Shown in pieces: positions 1 through 6,427 of a DNA stretch of 7,981 nucleotides (positions are counted from its first letter, which is position 1; each line of letters begins with the position of its first letter). The DNA is from Terriglobia bacterium (lineage in GTDB: Bacteria > Acidobacteriota > Terriglobia > UBA7540). Both the position numbers and the translations under genes were made by a program. Location: assembly GCA_030040455.1 (NCBI GenBank), contig JASHTR010000309.1, forward strand, positions 1 to 7,981. The letters run 5' to 3'. Below the pieces are notes generated by a model, which saw nothing but the letters and a program-made list of their open reading frames with translations, ran no database searches and was not told the origin of the DNA.

Positions 1-33
1 GTTCGAAGCGGAGCGAACGGGCTCAGCATGACG
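1..33. repeat. Possible fragment of a dispersed repeat at the left edge
   Basis: The first bases hold a small inverted repeat (GTTCG at 1-5, CGAAC at 14-18) followed by GCTCAGCATGACGG at 21-34. The tail resembles the CTCGGAATGACAGGG ends of the palindromic repeats at 6391-6404 and 7886-7900, though with several mismatches. It may be the right end of a diverged copy cut off by the window. The similarity is short and the call is tentative. Confidence 0.25.
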
Positions 34-400
34 GCCGCAGCGCTAGAATTAGATTACGAACTTCTGGGACATGAGACTAGGGACAAAAGTCGATATGACA
101 GGCCCAGAAAGTTTGCTAGAAAAAACAGAACTTACGACCTTGCAATGCAGAGTTTCCCGTCTCCGGAAAATCTGATTGTTCCCGAATCGCGGCGCAAAAG
201 TGGGTAGCCGCCGATGGGCGAACGCGAATATAAGCTACGAAGAAACCGCAGAGTCTCAAAAGCAGGGACTCTGCGCCATCCCGCTCCGCGGGCGCCCGGA
301 ACAGCCTCGGGTCGCACGGTCCTCAGGCCTCGCTGGATTGCTCGCAACTGTTTCACCTGCCGCGCATCCAATACGACCTAAATTGATTCCGGAGGGATTC
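34..400 (+). other. Long non-coding leader upstream of the beta-propeller gene, with possible hairpins
   Basis: I see no credible gene here. A TAGAAT hexamer at 44-49 could be a -10 element, but no -35 element fits at normal spacing. Just downstream, AACTTCTGGG (59-68) pairs with CCCAGAAAGTT (103-113), giving ten base pairs with one bulged A. Further hairpins are possible at 153-169 (TTTCC/GGAAA), at 189-211 (GCGGC/GCCGC) and at 248-274 (GCAGAGTC/GACTCTGC, eight perfect pairs with an 11-base loop). The frame of the downstream gene stays open back to 176, but there is no protein-like sequence there, and a good ribosome-binding site at 391 points to a start at 401. If transcription begins near 55, the leader would be about 345 bases. 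I could not assign it to a known riboswitch class. Confidence 0.3.
391..396 (+). promoter_or_regulatory. Ribosome-binding site fixing the start of the beta-propeller gene
   Basis: GGAGGG lies 4 bases before the ATG at 401 and is a near-perfect Shine-Dalgarno sequence. The peptide that follows begins with a classic signal sequence. Together these decide for a start at 401 over the ATG at 176 that opens the same frame. Confidence 0.8.
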
Positions 401-1993
401 ATGCGCGATTTTCACCGTACGCTCCTTGCATGGACTGCTGCCACTTTGGCTCTCGCGTGTCCGGTGGCGCGGGCACAGAACGTCCTGACGTACCACAACA
501 ACAATGCCCGCACGGGCGAATATCTCCGGGAGACGATTTTGACTCCGTCAAATGTGAATGAGTCCACTTTTGGGAAGCTGTTTTTCATTCCCGTGGACGG
601 CAAGGTGGACGCGGAGCCGCTTTACCTGGCTCACGTCTCGATCCCGGAACGCGGGGAACACAACGTGCTTTTTGTCGCGACGGAAAATGACAGCGTTTAT
701 GCGTTGGATGCGGATTCAGGAGCTGAGCTTTGGCGCGTGAGCATGTTGAAATCCGGTGAGACGCCCTCTGACAGCCGCCACTGCTCGCAGGTGATCCCGG
801 TGATTGGCGTCACGTCTACCCCCGTGATCGATCCGGACAGCGGCCCACACGGAACCATTTACGTGGTTGCCATGAGTAAAAATGCGGAAGACGATTACTT
901 CCAGCGGCTCCACCCGCTCGACGTCACTACGGGCCAAGAGGAGTTTGGCGGCCCCGTCGAAGTGACCGGCGAATACCCCGGCAACGGCGCGGGGAGCCGA
1001 AACGGGAGGCAGATTTTCGATCCCAAACAATACGAGGAGCGCGCCGGATTGCTTCTTTTGAATCACGTGGTCTACACCGCCTGGGCCTCACACTGCGACA
1101 TCGATCCCTACACCGGATGGATTATGGGATACAACGAGCACACGCTGCGCCAGACCAGCGTGCTTGACTTCACACCCAACGGCAGCGAAGGCTCTGTTTG
1201 GCAAAGCGGGGCGGGCATGGACGCGGACAGCGACGGGAACATTTATTTTCTCGCTGCCAACGGAACCTTTGACACCGCGCTCAACGCAGCGGGGTTTCCA
1301 GTGAGGAGCGACTTCGGAAATGCGTTCATGAAAGTATCCACCGCAGGCGGCGATCTGAAGGTGGCCGATTATTTCGCCATGTTCAACGTGGTGCACGAAA
1401 ACGACACCGATGAAGACCTCGGTTCGGGCGGCGCGCTTTTGCTGCCTGCGATGAAGGACGCGAGCGGCCGCGTTCAGTATCTCGCGGTCGGCGCGGGCAA
1501 GGATAGGAACGTCTACCTCGTGAACCGTCTCAATATCGGCAAATTCAATCCTCGGAATAACGACGCGATTTATCAGGAACTGTACCACGCCTTGGGCGGC
1601 CGCGAGTTCGCCATGCCCGCCTATTTCAACGGCCAACTCTACTACGGCGCCGTCAACGACCATTTGCGCGCTTTCCGATTCATCAACGCACGACTCTTGC
1701 CGGCTCCGGCTTCGGAATCGGCGGAACGCTTCGTCTACCCGGGCGCGACACCCAGCATTTCCGCCGCCGGCCCCTCGAATGGAATCGTGTGGGCCACGGA
1801 AAACGGCGACACGGCTGTGTTGCACGCTTATGACGCGGCGAACCTCGCCCGCGAGCTCTACAACAGCAACCAAGCGGGATCGCGCGATCATTTCGGTGTG
1901 GGAAACAAATTCATTACTCCGATGATCGCGCAGGGCAAGGTTTACGTGGGCACAACAACCGGCGTAGGCGTGTTTGGCCTGCTGAGACGCTGA
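401..1993 (+). CDS. Secreted PQQ-like beta-propeller repeat protein
   Basis: The 530-residue product starts with a signal peptide: positively charged R2-R6, a hydrophobic core at about 8-22, and a type I cleavage site ARA|Q after residue 25, so export to the periplasm or outside is expected. The mature part is built of beta-propeller blades of the PQQ-binding-like type, for example VATENDSVYALDADSG (92-107), GTIYVVA with LHPLDVTTGQE (151-180), DADSDGNIYFLAANG (274-288), GQLYYGAVNDHLRAF (411-425), GIVWATENGD (461-470) and GKVYVGTTTGVGVFGL (512-527), about seven in all. C128 and C232 (in WASHCD) may form a disulfide. Many acidobacterial genomes carry such proteins, usually named from the fold only. 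I see no cytochrome c motif (CxxCH) and no clear quinoprotein dehydrogenase active site, so a scaffold or binding role is as likely as an enzyme. Substrate and partners are unknown. It is probably a single-gene unit, since the next gene has its own promoter. Confidence 0.85.
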   Translation: MRDFHRTLLAWTAATLALACPVARAQNVLTYHNNNARTGEYLRETILTPSNVNESTFGKLFFIPVDGKVDAEPLYLAHVSIPERGEHNVLFVATENDSVYALDADSGAELWRVSMLKSGETPSDSRHCSQVIPVIGVTSTPVIDPDSGPHGTIYVVAMSKNAEDDYFQRLHPLDVTTGQEEFGGPVEVTGEYPGNGAGSRNGRQIFDPKQYEERAGLLLLNHVVYTAWASHCDIDPYTGWIMGYNEHTLRQTSVLDFTPNGSEGSVWQSGAGMDADSDGNIYFLAANGTFDTALNAAGFPVRSDFGNAFMKVSTAGGDLKVADYFAMFNVVHENDTDEDLGSGGALLLPAMKDASGRVQYLAVGAGKDRNVYLVNRLNIGKFNPRNNDAIYQELYHALGGREFAMPAYFNGQLYYGAVNDHLRAFRFINARLLPAPASESAERFVYPGATPSISAAGPSNGIVWATENGDTAVLHAYDAANLARELYNSNQAGSRDHFGVGNKFITPMIAQGKVYVGTTTGVGVFGLLRR

Positions 1994-2024
1994 ACCTGAA
2001 TTGAAGTGGGGTGGCCCCGGTTCG

Positions 2025-2053
2025 TTGTCTCCATCCCTCTATTCCGATAGAAT
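2025..2053 (+). promoter_or_regulatory. Sigma70-type promoter for the two-component operon
   Basis: TTGTCT (2025-2030, four of six matches to TTGACA) and TAGAAT (2048-2053, five of six matches to TATAAT) are separated by exactly 17 bases. Transcription would begin near 2060, leaving a leader of about 17 bases before the kinase ATG at 2077. This is the best promoter match I found in the window. Confidence 0.55.
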
Positions 2054-2076
2054 AATTTTGAACGGGGCTTTAACCC

Positions 2077-3639
2077 ATGAGCGTGCCGCGATGGAGTCAA
2101 CTCCTCCCCAGCCTGCGTTTTAGAACGCGGCTGGCGTTGGTGTTGTTTCTCACGCTGGCCGTTACGAGCACCATCCTGTTCGCCACCTACATGGGTCAGA
2201 ATGACCGCACCAAGGCCTACGTGGCGGGCGTCACTTCAGATCTGCTTGCCATCAGCCAACTGACTCAGGCCAAGATTCCCGCGAACGTCAGCCGCACGCA
2301 GGCGCTCGAAGCTTACATGCAGGCTTTGACGAGCGCCGGCCTCTCCTCCATCACCGTTGCCTCACCCAGCGGTGAAGTCGTTGCCAGCACGATCCCCCAC
2401 CAGGTTGGAAAGAAGATCAAGCTCAAAAGACGCCACCGGGTGATGCAGCCCAACCCCATTAACATATCCGCCGATTTCCCTGAGGTGGACGTGGACGCGG
2501 CCATTCGAGAGAAGACTTACTTTGTGGAGTTCCCGATTATTCAAGGGGAAAAAGCGGGCGGCGGCAAGGTGATTGGCTACGTGCGCATTCGTGGCCTGGG
2601 AGATCAGGTGGATGCTCTCTTGCGGCACACTTACGTGGTCCGTTCGATATGGATCCTCGTCACAGTGCTGGCTGGTGTTTTTGCCGTGGTCTACCTGGCG
2701 TTTCTGTTCACCAAGCCGGTCGATATGCTTGTCGAAGGCGCCAAGCAGGTGGCGCAGGGCAACCTTTACGTATCACTCCCTATTGAGCGAAGAGATGAGA
2801 TTGGCCGCTTGGCGCAGACATTTAATCAGATGGTGGCTCGGCTTCGTGAAAACAGGCTTTTGCAGGAGCGCCTGAGCGAATCGGAAAAGTTGTCGCTCCT
2901 CGGGCGCTTTGCCGGCAGCGTGGCACACGAGGTTCGCAACTCGCTGAACTTCATCAATCTCAGCATTGACCAGGCCCGGGCTAAGCACGCCGCGCTGATT
3001 GCCGGGGGTAATGTCGCCGCGGATGGCCGCGCGGCGCGTGAATTGCAGCGCAACCTGACCAACGTGAAAGAAGAGATCAGCCGCCTGAATCGCCTGGTGA
3101 ACGAGTTCTTGTCCGCTGGCCGGCAAAATCCTCCCCGCCTCGCGCCCTGTGATCTGGGCCCAGCCTTGACGGAGTCGATTGCCTTGGTGGAAAAGCAGGC
3201 TCATGCCAATGACGTCATCATCCGCACGGAGATGCCGCCGGACTTCCCGGAAATTCAGGCCGATCGTCAGCAGATGAAGACGTGCTTTGTGAACCTCCTC
3301 ACCAATGCCATTCAGGCCATGCCTCGAGGCGGGGAGATATTTGTTTCCGCCCGGCAGCTTCCGGCGAATGGCGAACCCGGCAAGCTTCAACTCCGATTTG
3401 CAGATACGGGCCCCGGCATCCCGCCGGCAGACCGCGAGAGGGTGTTTGCGCCGTTTTTCTCTACAAAGGCCACCGGCTTCGGGCTCGGCCTGGCGATTAC
3501 CCGGAAAATTGTTGAAGACCACGGCGGAAGCATTTACGTGCGGGATACCAGCACGCCCGGCGCCGTCATGGTGATTGAGCTTCCCTCCTCTTCCGCGGCC
3601 ATGGCGGAATCCCGCCTTCCAGCGCCGTCGAAAATTTGA
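2077..3639 (+). CDS. Membrane sensor histidine kinase, NtrB/ZraS-like
   Basis: The 520-residue protein is the sensor half of a two-component system in the inner membrane. A first membrane helix (about 17-38) and a second (about 190-212) enclose a periplasmic sensor region of about 150 residues, probably Cache/PAS-like. A HAMP linker follows (about 213-262, ending DEIGRLAQTFNQMVARL). The dimerisation and phosphotransfer helix carries the phospho-acceptor H284 in VAHEVRNSL. The usual HExRNPL proline is a serine here. The ATP-binding domain shows the N box (N406, N410 in NLLTNAIQAM), DTGPGIP (443-449), the F box (FAPFFSTK, 457-464) and GFGLGLAI (467-474), so the kinase looks intact. It should autophosphorylate and pass phosphate to the regulator that starts three bases after its stop. 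The signal sensed cannot be told from sequence. The start at 2077 has only a weak GGGG ribosome-binding site (2064-2067). A family-level call is safe; a specific gene name is not. Confidence 0.92.
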   Translation: MSVPRWSQLLPSLRFRTRLALVLFLTLAVTSTILFATYMGQNDRTKAYVAGVTSDLLAISQLTQAKIPANVSRTQALEAYMQALTSAGLSSITVASPSGEVVASTIPHQVGKKIKLKRRHRVMQPNPINISADFPEVDVDAAIREKTYFVEFPIIQGEKAGGGKVIGYVRIRGLGDQVDALLRHTYVVRSIWILVTVLAGVFAVVYLAFLFTKPVDMLVEGAKQVAQGNLYVSLPIERRDEIGRLAQTFNQMVARLRENRLLQERLSESEKLSLLGRFAGSVAHEVRNSLNFINLSIDQARAKHAALIAGGNVAADGRAARELQRNLTNVKEEISRLNRLVNEFLSAGRQNPPRLAPCDLGPALTESIALVEKQAHANDVIIRTEMPPDFPEIQADRQQMKTCFVNLLTNAIQAMPRGGEIFVSARQLPANGEPGKLQLRFADTGPGIPPADRERVFAPFFSTKATGFGLGLAITRKIVEDHGGSIYVRDTSTPGAVMVIELPSSSAAMAESRLPAPSKI

Positions 3640-3642
3640 CCC

Positions 3643-4977
3643 ATGCCTGATGGAAACGTACTGATTGTGGACGACGAGGAGCGCCAGCGGGAGATTTACC
3701 GCGACATTCTTCTCGACGAAGGCTACGGCGCTGAAACCGCGGCCAGTGGCGAAGCGGCACTGCGCTTGCTTGCCCAGAAGCGCTTTGACATGGTGCTTAC
3801 CGATCTGAATCTGCCAGGGATCACGGGAATTCAGCTTCTCGGATCCATCCAGCAGACCGACCCCACGGTCGCGGTGGTGATCATCACCGGTTATCCCTCC
3901 ATCCCTTCCGCTATCGAAGCAACGAAAAAGGGCGTTTACACTTATCTTGAAAAGCCGGTGGACCGCGATCGGCTGGTGGGAGTGGTGGATGAAGTCTTTA
4001 CGCGCCTGGAGCTGCTGCACAAGACAATTCTGGGTGTTTCCCCTTCTATCAAAGCAATGCTGAGGATGATTCTGAAGGTGGCGGATGCTTCCCACACCGT
4101 GCTGATTCTCGGCGAGAGTGGCACCGGGAAGGAGTTGGTGGCGCGTGAAATTCACAACCTCAGCCCGCGTCGCGGCCAGGCGTTCCTGGCGGTGAACTGC
4201 GCCGCGCTGACTGAAACCTTGCTCGAGAGCGAGCTTTTCGGTCACGAAAAGGGCGCTTTTACCGACGCGCATCAGCAGAAAAAGGGGCTCTTTGAGCGCG
4301 CCAACCACTCCACGCTTTTTTTGGATGAAATCGGAGATACGAGCCTCAGTATGCAGGCCAAAATCCTTCGCGCGCTCCAGGAGCGCGAGATTCTTCGCGT
4401 GGGCGGCACCGTGCCGGTGAAGGTGGATGCCCGCATCATTGCCGCCACGAACCATAACCTCGAGCAGATGCTGAAAGAAGGTAAATTCCGCGAAGACCTC
4501 TATTATCGCCTCAAGGTCATTCCGATCATGTGCCCCCCGCTCCGTGAGCGGCGAGAAGATATTGAAGTGCTCGCTCTGCACTTTATTCGCAAGGCAGCCC
4601 TTGCCGCCAAGCGGCAAATCTCCGGCATCAGCCCGGAGGCCCTCGCGGCCCTCCAGGCGTATGATTGGCCCGGAAATATCCGCCAGTTGGAGTGGGCCAT
4701 GGAGCGCGCTGCATTGTTGGGCGAGGGCGACGAGGTAGCCATCGAGGACCTCCCGCCTGAAATTCTGGAGCAGGAGGAGGTTGTTGCGCCCGCCGCTGAA
4801 GCCTCCGGAGGATTGCAGCCCGTCATCCAGGAAGGCTCCTGGGAGGAGCACGAAAAAGCCAAGATCCTCGAAGCCCTCCAGCGCACCAATGGAAACATCA
4901 CCCGCGCTGCCCATCTTCTCGGTATGACCTTCAGAACCCTTCAATATCGCCTCGAAAAATTTGGTATTAAGCGGTGA
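3643..4977 (+). CDS. NtrC-family sigma54-dependent response regulator
   Basis: The 444-residue regulator has three domains. The receiver (1-120) has the acidic pair D10/D11, phospho-acceptor D54 in LTDLNLPG, T82 and K104 in EKP. The AAA+ sigma54-activation domain (about 130-365) has Walker A GESGTGKE (157-164), the sigma54-contact loop GAFTDA (204-209), Walker B TLFLDEIGD (224-232) and FREDLYYRL (282-290). The C-terminal Fis-type helix-turn-helix (about 404-444) includes NITRAAHLLGMTFRTLQYRL. On phosphorylation by the upstream kinase it should oligomerise and use ATP to open sigma54-RNA polymerase promoters. The contact loop reads GAFTDA instead of the textbook GAFTGA, a variant I know from other members of the family, so activity is not ruled out. 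The gene starts three bases after the kinase stop, so the two are surely one operon. I found no clear -24/-12 promoter in the window, so its target genes are unknown. Confidence 0.94.
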   Translation: MPDGNVLIVDDEERQREIYRDILLDEGYGAETAASGEAALRLLAQKRFDMVLTDLNLPGITGIQLLGSIQQTDPTVAVVIITGYPSIPSAIEATKKGVYTYLEKPVDRDRLVGVVDEVFTRLELLHKTILGVSPSIKAMLRMILKVADASHTVLILGESGTGKELVAREIHNLSPRRGQAFLAVNCAALTETLLESELFGHEKGAFTDAHQQKKGLFERANHSTLFLDEIGDTSLSMQAKILRALQEREILRVGGTVPVKVDARIIAATNHNLEQMLKEGKFREDLYYRLKVIPIMCPPLRERREDIEVLALHFIRKAALAAKRQISGISPEALAALQAYDWPGNIRQLEWAMERAALLGEGDEVAIEDLPPEILEQEEVVAPAAEASGGLQPVIQEGSWEEHEKAKILEALQRTNGNITRAAHLLGMTFRTLQYRLEKFGIKR

Positions 4978-5020
4978 TCGGATGAAGTGTGTTGAACGCC
5001 GCCTGTTTATTTTTTCATCA

Positions 5021-5101
5021 ATTCCATATCAATAACGATCTCGACTTATTCCATTAAGATGTCTACTCTTTCTCTTCGAACCTTTTTTTCGACGATGGAA
5101 T
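5021..5101. promoter_or_regulatory. Three copies of an ATTCCAT heptamer ahead of the small membrane protein
   Basis: ATTCCAT occurs at 5021-5027 and 5048-5054 on the + strand and as its complement ATGGAAT at 5095-5101. The stretch is visibly more AT-rich than the genes around it. The arrangement could be a regulator-binding region for the small gene that starts at 5141, or chance in AT-rich DNA. I found no convincing promoter hexamer pair here. Confidence 0.2.
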
Positions 5102-5125
5102 CTAAATAAGTGAATCGGCCTTGTC

Positions 5126-5132
5126 AGGGGGG
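5126..5132 (+). promoter_or_regulatory. Ribosome-binding site deciding the start of the small membrane protein
   Basis: AGGGGGG lies eight bases before the ATG at 5141. The alternative GTG at 5132 overlaps this site and could not use it, so 5141 is preferred. Confidence 0.6.
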
Positions 5133-5140
5133 TGATTCCG

Positions 5141-5458
5141 ATGACGCTTTTACAGATTATTTTTTGGGACCTCGTAAAGCTCGGGGTTGTGATGCTGGGT
5201 TTCCTTTACGCGGGGCTGGTGCTGGCGGGTTACATCACCGAAGGGCCACGCTTTCAACCGCGCTTGAATCTTTCGGCGCCAGCCCGCTCCGGAGAACGGC
5301 TGTTGATTTGGACGGGCATTAAGATTCTGGATTGGGCGTGCCGAATTGCCCGCTCAACCCTTGATGAGCTCTTCACAGCGTCGGCAGAAGTTGCTTCCTG
5401 GTGTGTTGATAAATCAAGTCCTGCCGTCCAGCGGAAGGTTCGCTCTCGCTTCATCTGA
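5141..5458 (+). CDS. Small hypothetical membrane protein with one N-terminal helix
   Basis: The 105-residue product is not one I recognise. Residues about 6-31 form one hydrophobic segment (FWDLVKLGVVMLGFLYAGLVLAGY), interrupted by a single lysine, which is likely a membrane anchor. The rest is polar, with a moderately amphipathic stretch (LLIWTGIKILDWACRIA) and a basic C-terminus ending RKVRSRFI. Two cysteines lie in the polar part. It follows the response regulator by 163 bases and could be a target or accessory of that system, but nothing in its sequence shows this. The good ribosome-binding site and the transmembrane pattern support a real gene. Function unknown. Confidence 0.6.
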   Translation: MTLLQIIFWDLVKLGVVMLGFLYAGLVLAGYITEGPRFQPRLNLSAPARSGERLLIWTGIKILDWACRIARSTLDELFTASAEVASWCVDKSSPAVQRKVRSRFI

Positions 5459-5500
5459 TCCCATTCGTGCGGAAACAGAAAGAGAGGCGAGGGTCAATAG

Positions 5501-5536
5501 TCAAAGGGACCTTCCTCGTTTTTCCCTTTTGATTTT
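5501..5536 (+). terminator. Possible terminator after the small membrane protein
   Basis: TCAAAGGGA (5501-5509) pairs with TCCCTTTTGA (5523-5532), nine pairs with one bulged T, and is followed by TTTT at 5533-5536. It lies 43 bases past the stop at 5458. The stem is AT-rich for a terminator and an alternative pairing (CGAGG at 5488-5492 with CCTCG at 5514-5518) competes with it, so the call is weak. Confidence 0.3.
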
Positions 5537-5571
5537 GCTTTCTCTCTTGTCCTTTGTGTCTCGTCTCGATC

Positions 5572-5646
5572 GTGGGGTCAGTTTGAGGTGGAGGCGGCTT
5601 TACCCCGCCAGGGAGCTCGCCTCTACCGATTCAAACTGATCCGCAC
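5572..5646. repeat. Strong palindromic element between the small membrane gene and the Uma2 gene
   Basis: TCAGTTTGA (5578-5586) is perfectly complementary to TCAAACTGA (5631-5639). Directly inside, GGTGGAGGCG (5587-5596) pairs with CGCCTCTACC (5618-5627) with one G-U pair, so the arms make a nearly continuous 19-pair stem with a three-base bulge. Outside, GTGGGG (5572-5577) faces GCACCCC (5643-5649). The sequence looks like a dispersed, MITE-like or REP-like repeat and differs from the two related repeats further right. It encodes nothing and could act as a transcription terminator in either direction. Confidence 0.5.
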
Positions 5647-5684
5647 CCCGCATCTCCCGTCACCGCTCACCAATCCGGAATAGA

Positions 5685-5693
5685 TGCTAGAAT
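5685..5693 (+). promoter_or_regulatory. Possible extended -10 promoter element for the Uma2 gene
   Basis: TGCTAGAAT is an extended -10 (TGn followed by TAGAAT, five of six matches). No -35 element is visible at normal spacing, which an extended -10 can tolerate. Transcription would begin near 5700, giving a very short leader before the ATG at 5717, or a more usual one before the ATG at 5738. Confidence 0.3.
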
Positions 5694-5716
5694 GAAGGGG
5701 AGCTTCCCTCTGCGGA

Positions 5717-6349
5717 ATGAATGCAGCGAGTGATCCTATGCAACTTACTGTTCCCATTCCTGAGCGTCAAGATATCCTACGTTTACCCAGGGACATACTC
5801 ACCTGGAGCGAAGAGGAGTTCTTTCGCTTCTGCCAGGCGAACCGTGACCTGCGGATTGAGCGCTTGCCGAATGGAGAGATCATCGTGATGTCCCCGGCTG
5901 GAGGGTATGCGAGCTTTCAAAACCTGGAGGTCGCGAGACAATTAAGCGCCTGGGCAATGAAGGATAGAACCGGAATCGCCTTTGATTCCAGTGCGGGTTT
6001 TCGCCTTCCCAACGGCGCCATGCGGTCGCCGGACGCAGCCTGGGTCGAGCGAGCGCGGCTCGAGAAACTGACCCGTCGGGAGAAGGAGCAATTCATTCCT
6101 CTTTGCCCGGACTTTGTGGTTGAAGTCGCCTCCCCTTCGGATGATGTCTCGACGCTGCGCGAGAAGATGACGCAGTATGTGGGGTGCGGCCTGCGTCTGG
6201 GGTGGCTGATCCTGCCGGAGTCGACTCAGGTGGAAGTCTATGGCCCGGAAGGATTCGAGACGCTCAGCTCGCCCGCGACCGTCAGCGCCGATCCGGTTCT
6301 GCCAGGATTCAGGCTGGAATTAGCTTCGGTCTGGACTCCGCCGTTTTAA
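5717..6349 (+). CDS. Uma2 family protein (DUF820), PD-(D/E)XK nuclease fold
   Basis: The 210-residue product matches the Uma2/DUF820 family in length and layout. The motifs are LPNGEIIVMSPAGG (50-63), RSPDAAWV (103-110, with the likely catalytic D106), PDFVVEVASPSD (131-142, with E136), K150 in LREKMTQY, and GCGLRLGWLILP (156-167). These fit the restriction-endonuclease-like core expected of the family. The role of Uma2 proteins is not established; they are often abundant as single genes in cyanobacteria and some other bacteria. The start at 5717 lacks a good ribosome-binding site, since AAGGGG at 5695-5700 is about 16 bases away, so the in-frame ATG at 5738 (residue 8) is a fair alternative. 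There is no toxin or antitoxin partner beside it. The stop is followed at once by a palindromic repeat, so it is probably not functionally linked to queF. Confidence 0.85.
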   Translation: MNAASDPMQLTVPIPERQDILRLPRDILTWSEEEFFRFCQANRDLRIERLPNGEIIVMSPAGGYASFQNLEVARQLSAWAMKDRTGIAFDSSAGFRLPNGAMRSPDAAWVERARLEKLTRREKEQFIPLCPDFVVEVASPSDDVSTLREKMTQYVGCGLRLGWLILPESTQVEVYGPEGFETLSSPATVSADPVLPGFRLELASVWTPPF

Positions 6350-6350
6350 C

Positions 6351-6427
6351 AGGTTGCTGAAAAGCTTCTGCAGTGAGATTCCTCGATGCGCTCGGAATGA
6401 CAGGGTTCAAGAAGGTTTTTCAGCAAC
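6351..6427. repeat. Palindromic repeat filling the whole gap between the Uma2 gene and queF
   Basis: GTTGCTGAAAAGCTTCT (6353-6369) is matched inversely by AGAAGGTTTTTCAGCAAC (6410-6427); the outer 11 bases are perfectly complementary. The centre holds a second inverted pair, ATTCC (6379-6383) with GGAAT (6394-6398). The element begins one base after the Uma2 stop codon (with AG at 6351-6352 as its flank) and ends directly at the queF ATG. It looks like a non-autonomous MITE-like element. Its central tail CTCGGAATGACAGGG (6391-6404 region) recurs in the repeat inside queE. As RNA it could fold and end transcription from the Uma2 gene. Confidence 0.6.
6409..6415 (+). promoter_or_regulatory. Ribosome-binding site of queF inside the palindromic repeat
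   Basis: AAGAAGG ends 12 bases before the queF ATG at 6428. It is the only Shine-Dalgarno-like sequence available, and it lies in the right arm of the palindrome. Folding of the palindrome would hide it. Confidence 0.4.

Noticed and set aside
150..275. Cyclic-di-GMP or other known riboswitch in the leader
   Set aside because: Only a fragment resembling the 3' end of the GEMM motif is present. The conserved GCAAACC and ACGCAAAGC segments are missing at the expected places.
176..400. N-terminal extension of the beta-propeller protein from an ATG at 176
   Set aside because: The 75 extra residues look like translated leader, they would bury a clear signal peptide inside the protein, and a strong ribosome-binding site (391-396) points to 401.
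1088..1891. Open frame of 267 residues on the - strand opposite the beta-propeller gene
   Set aside because: There are no recognisable domains, its composition is rich in V, A, R and H as in shadow frames, and the + strand gene is well supported.
2008..2018. GGGG-TGG-CCCC as a terminator after the beta-propeller gene
   Set aside because: Four pairs with a three-base loop and no T-run are too little to support a terminator call.
2773..4944. Very long open frame (723 residues) on the - strand, antisense to the kinase and regulator
   Set aside because: It lies opposite two genes with full catalytic motifs, has no recognisable domain, and is the kind of shadow frame that GC-rich coding sequence produces.
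4978..5140. Sigma54 promoter or intrinsic terminator after the response regulator
   Set aside because: No GG/GC pair at -24/-12 spacing was found. The T-rich run at 5005-5015 has no stable stem before it, only GCGG/CCGC with a 24-base loop.
5717..6349. Uma2 protein as part of a toxin-antitoxin or defence system
   Set aside because: No partner gene stands next to it. Its neighbours are a palindromic repeat and housekeeping queuosine genes.
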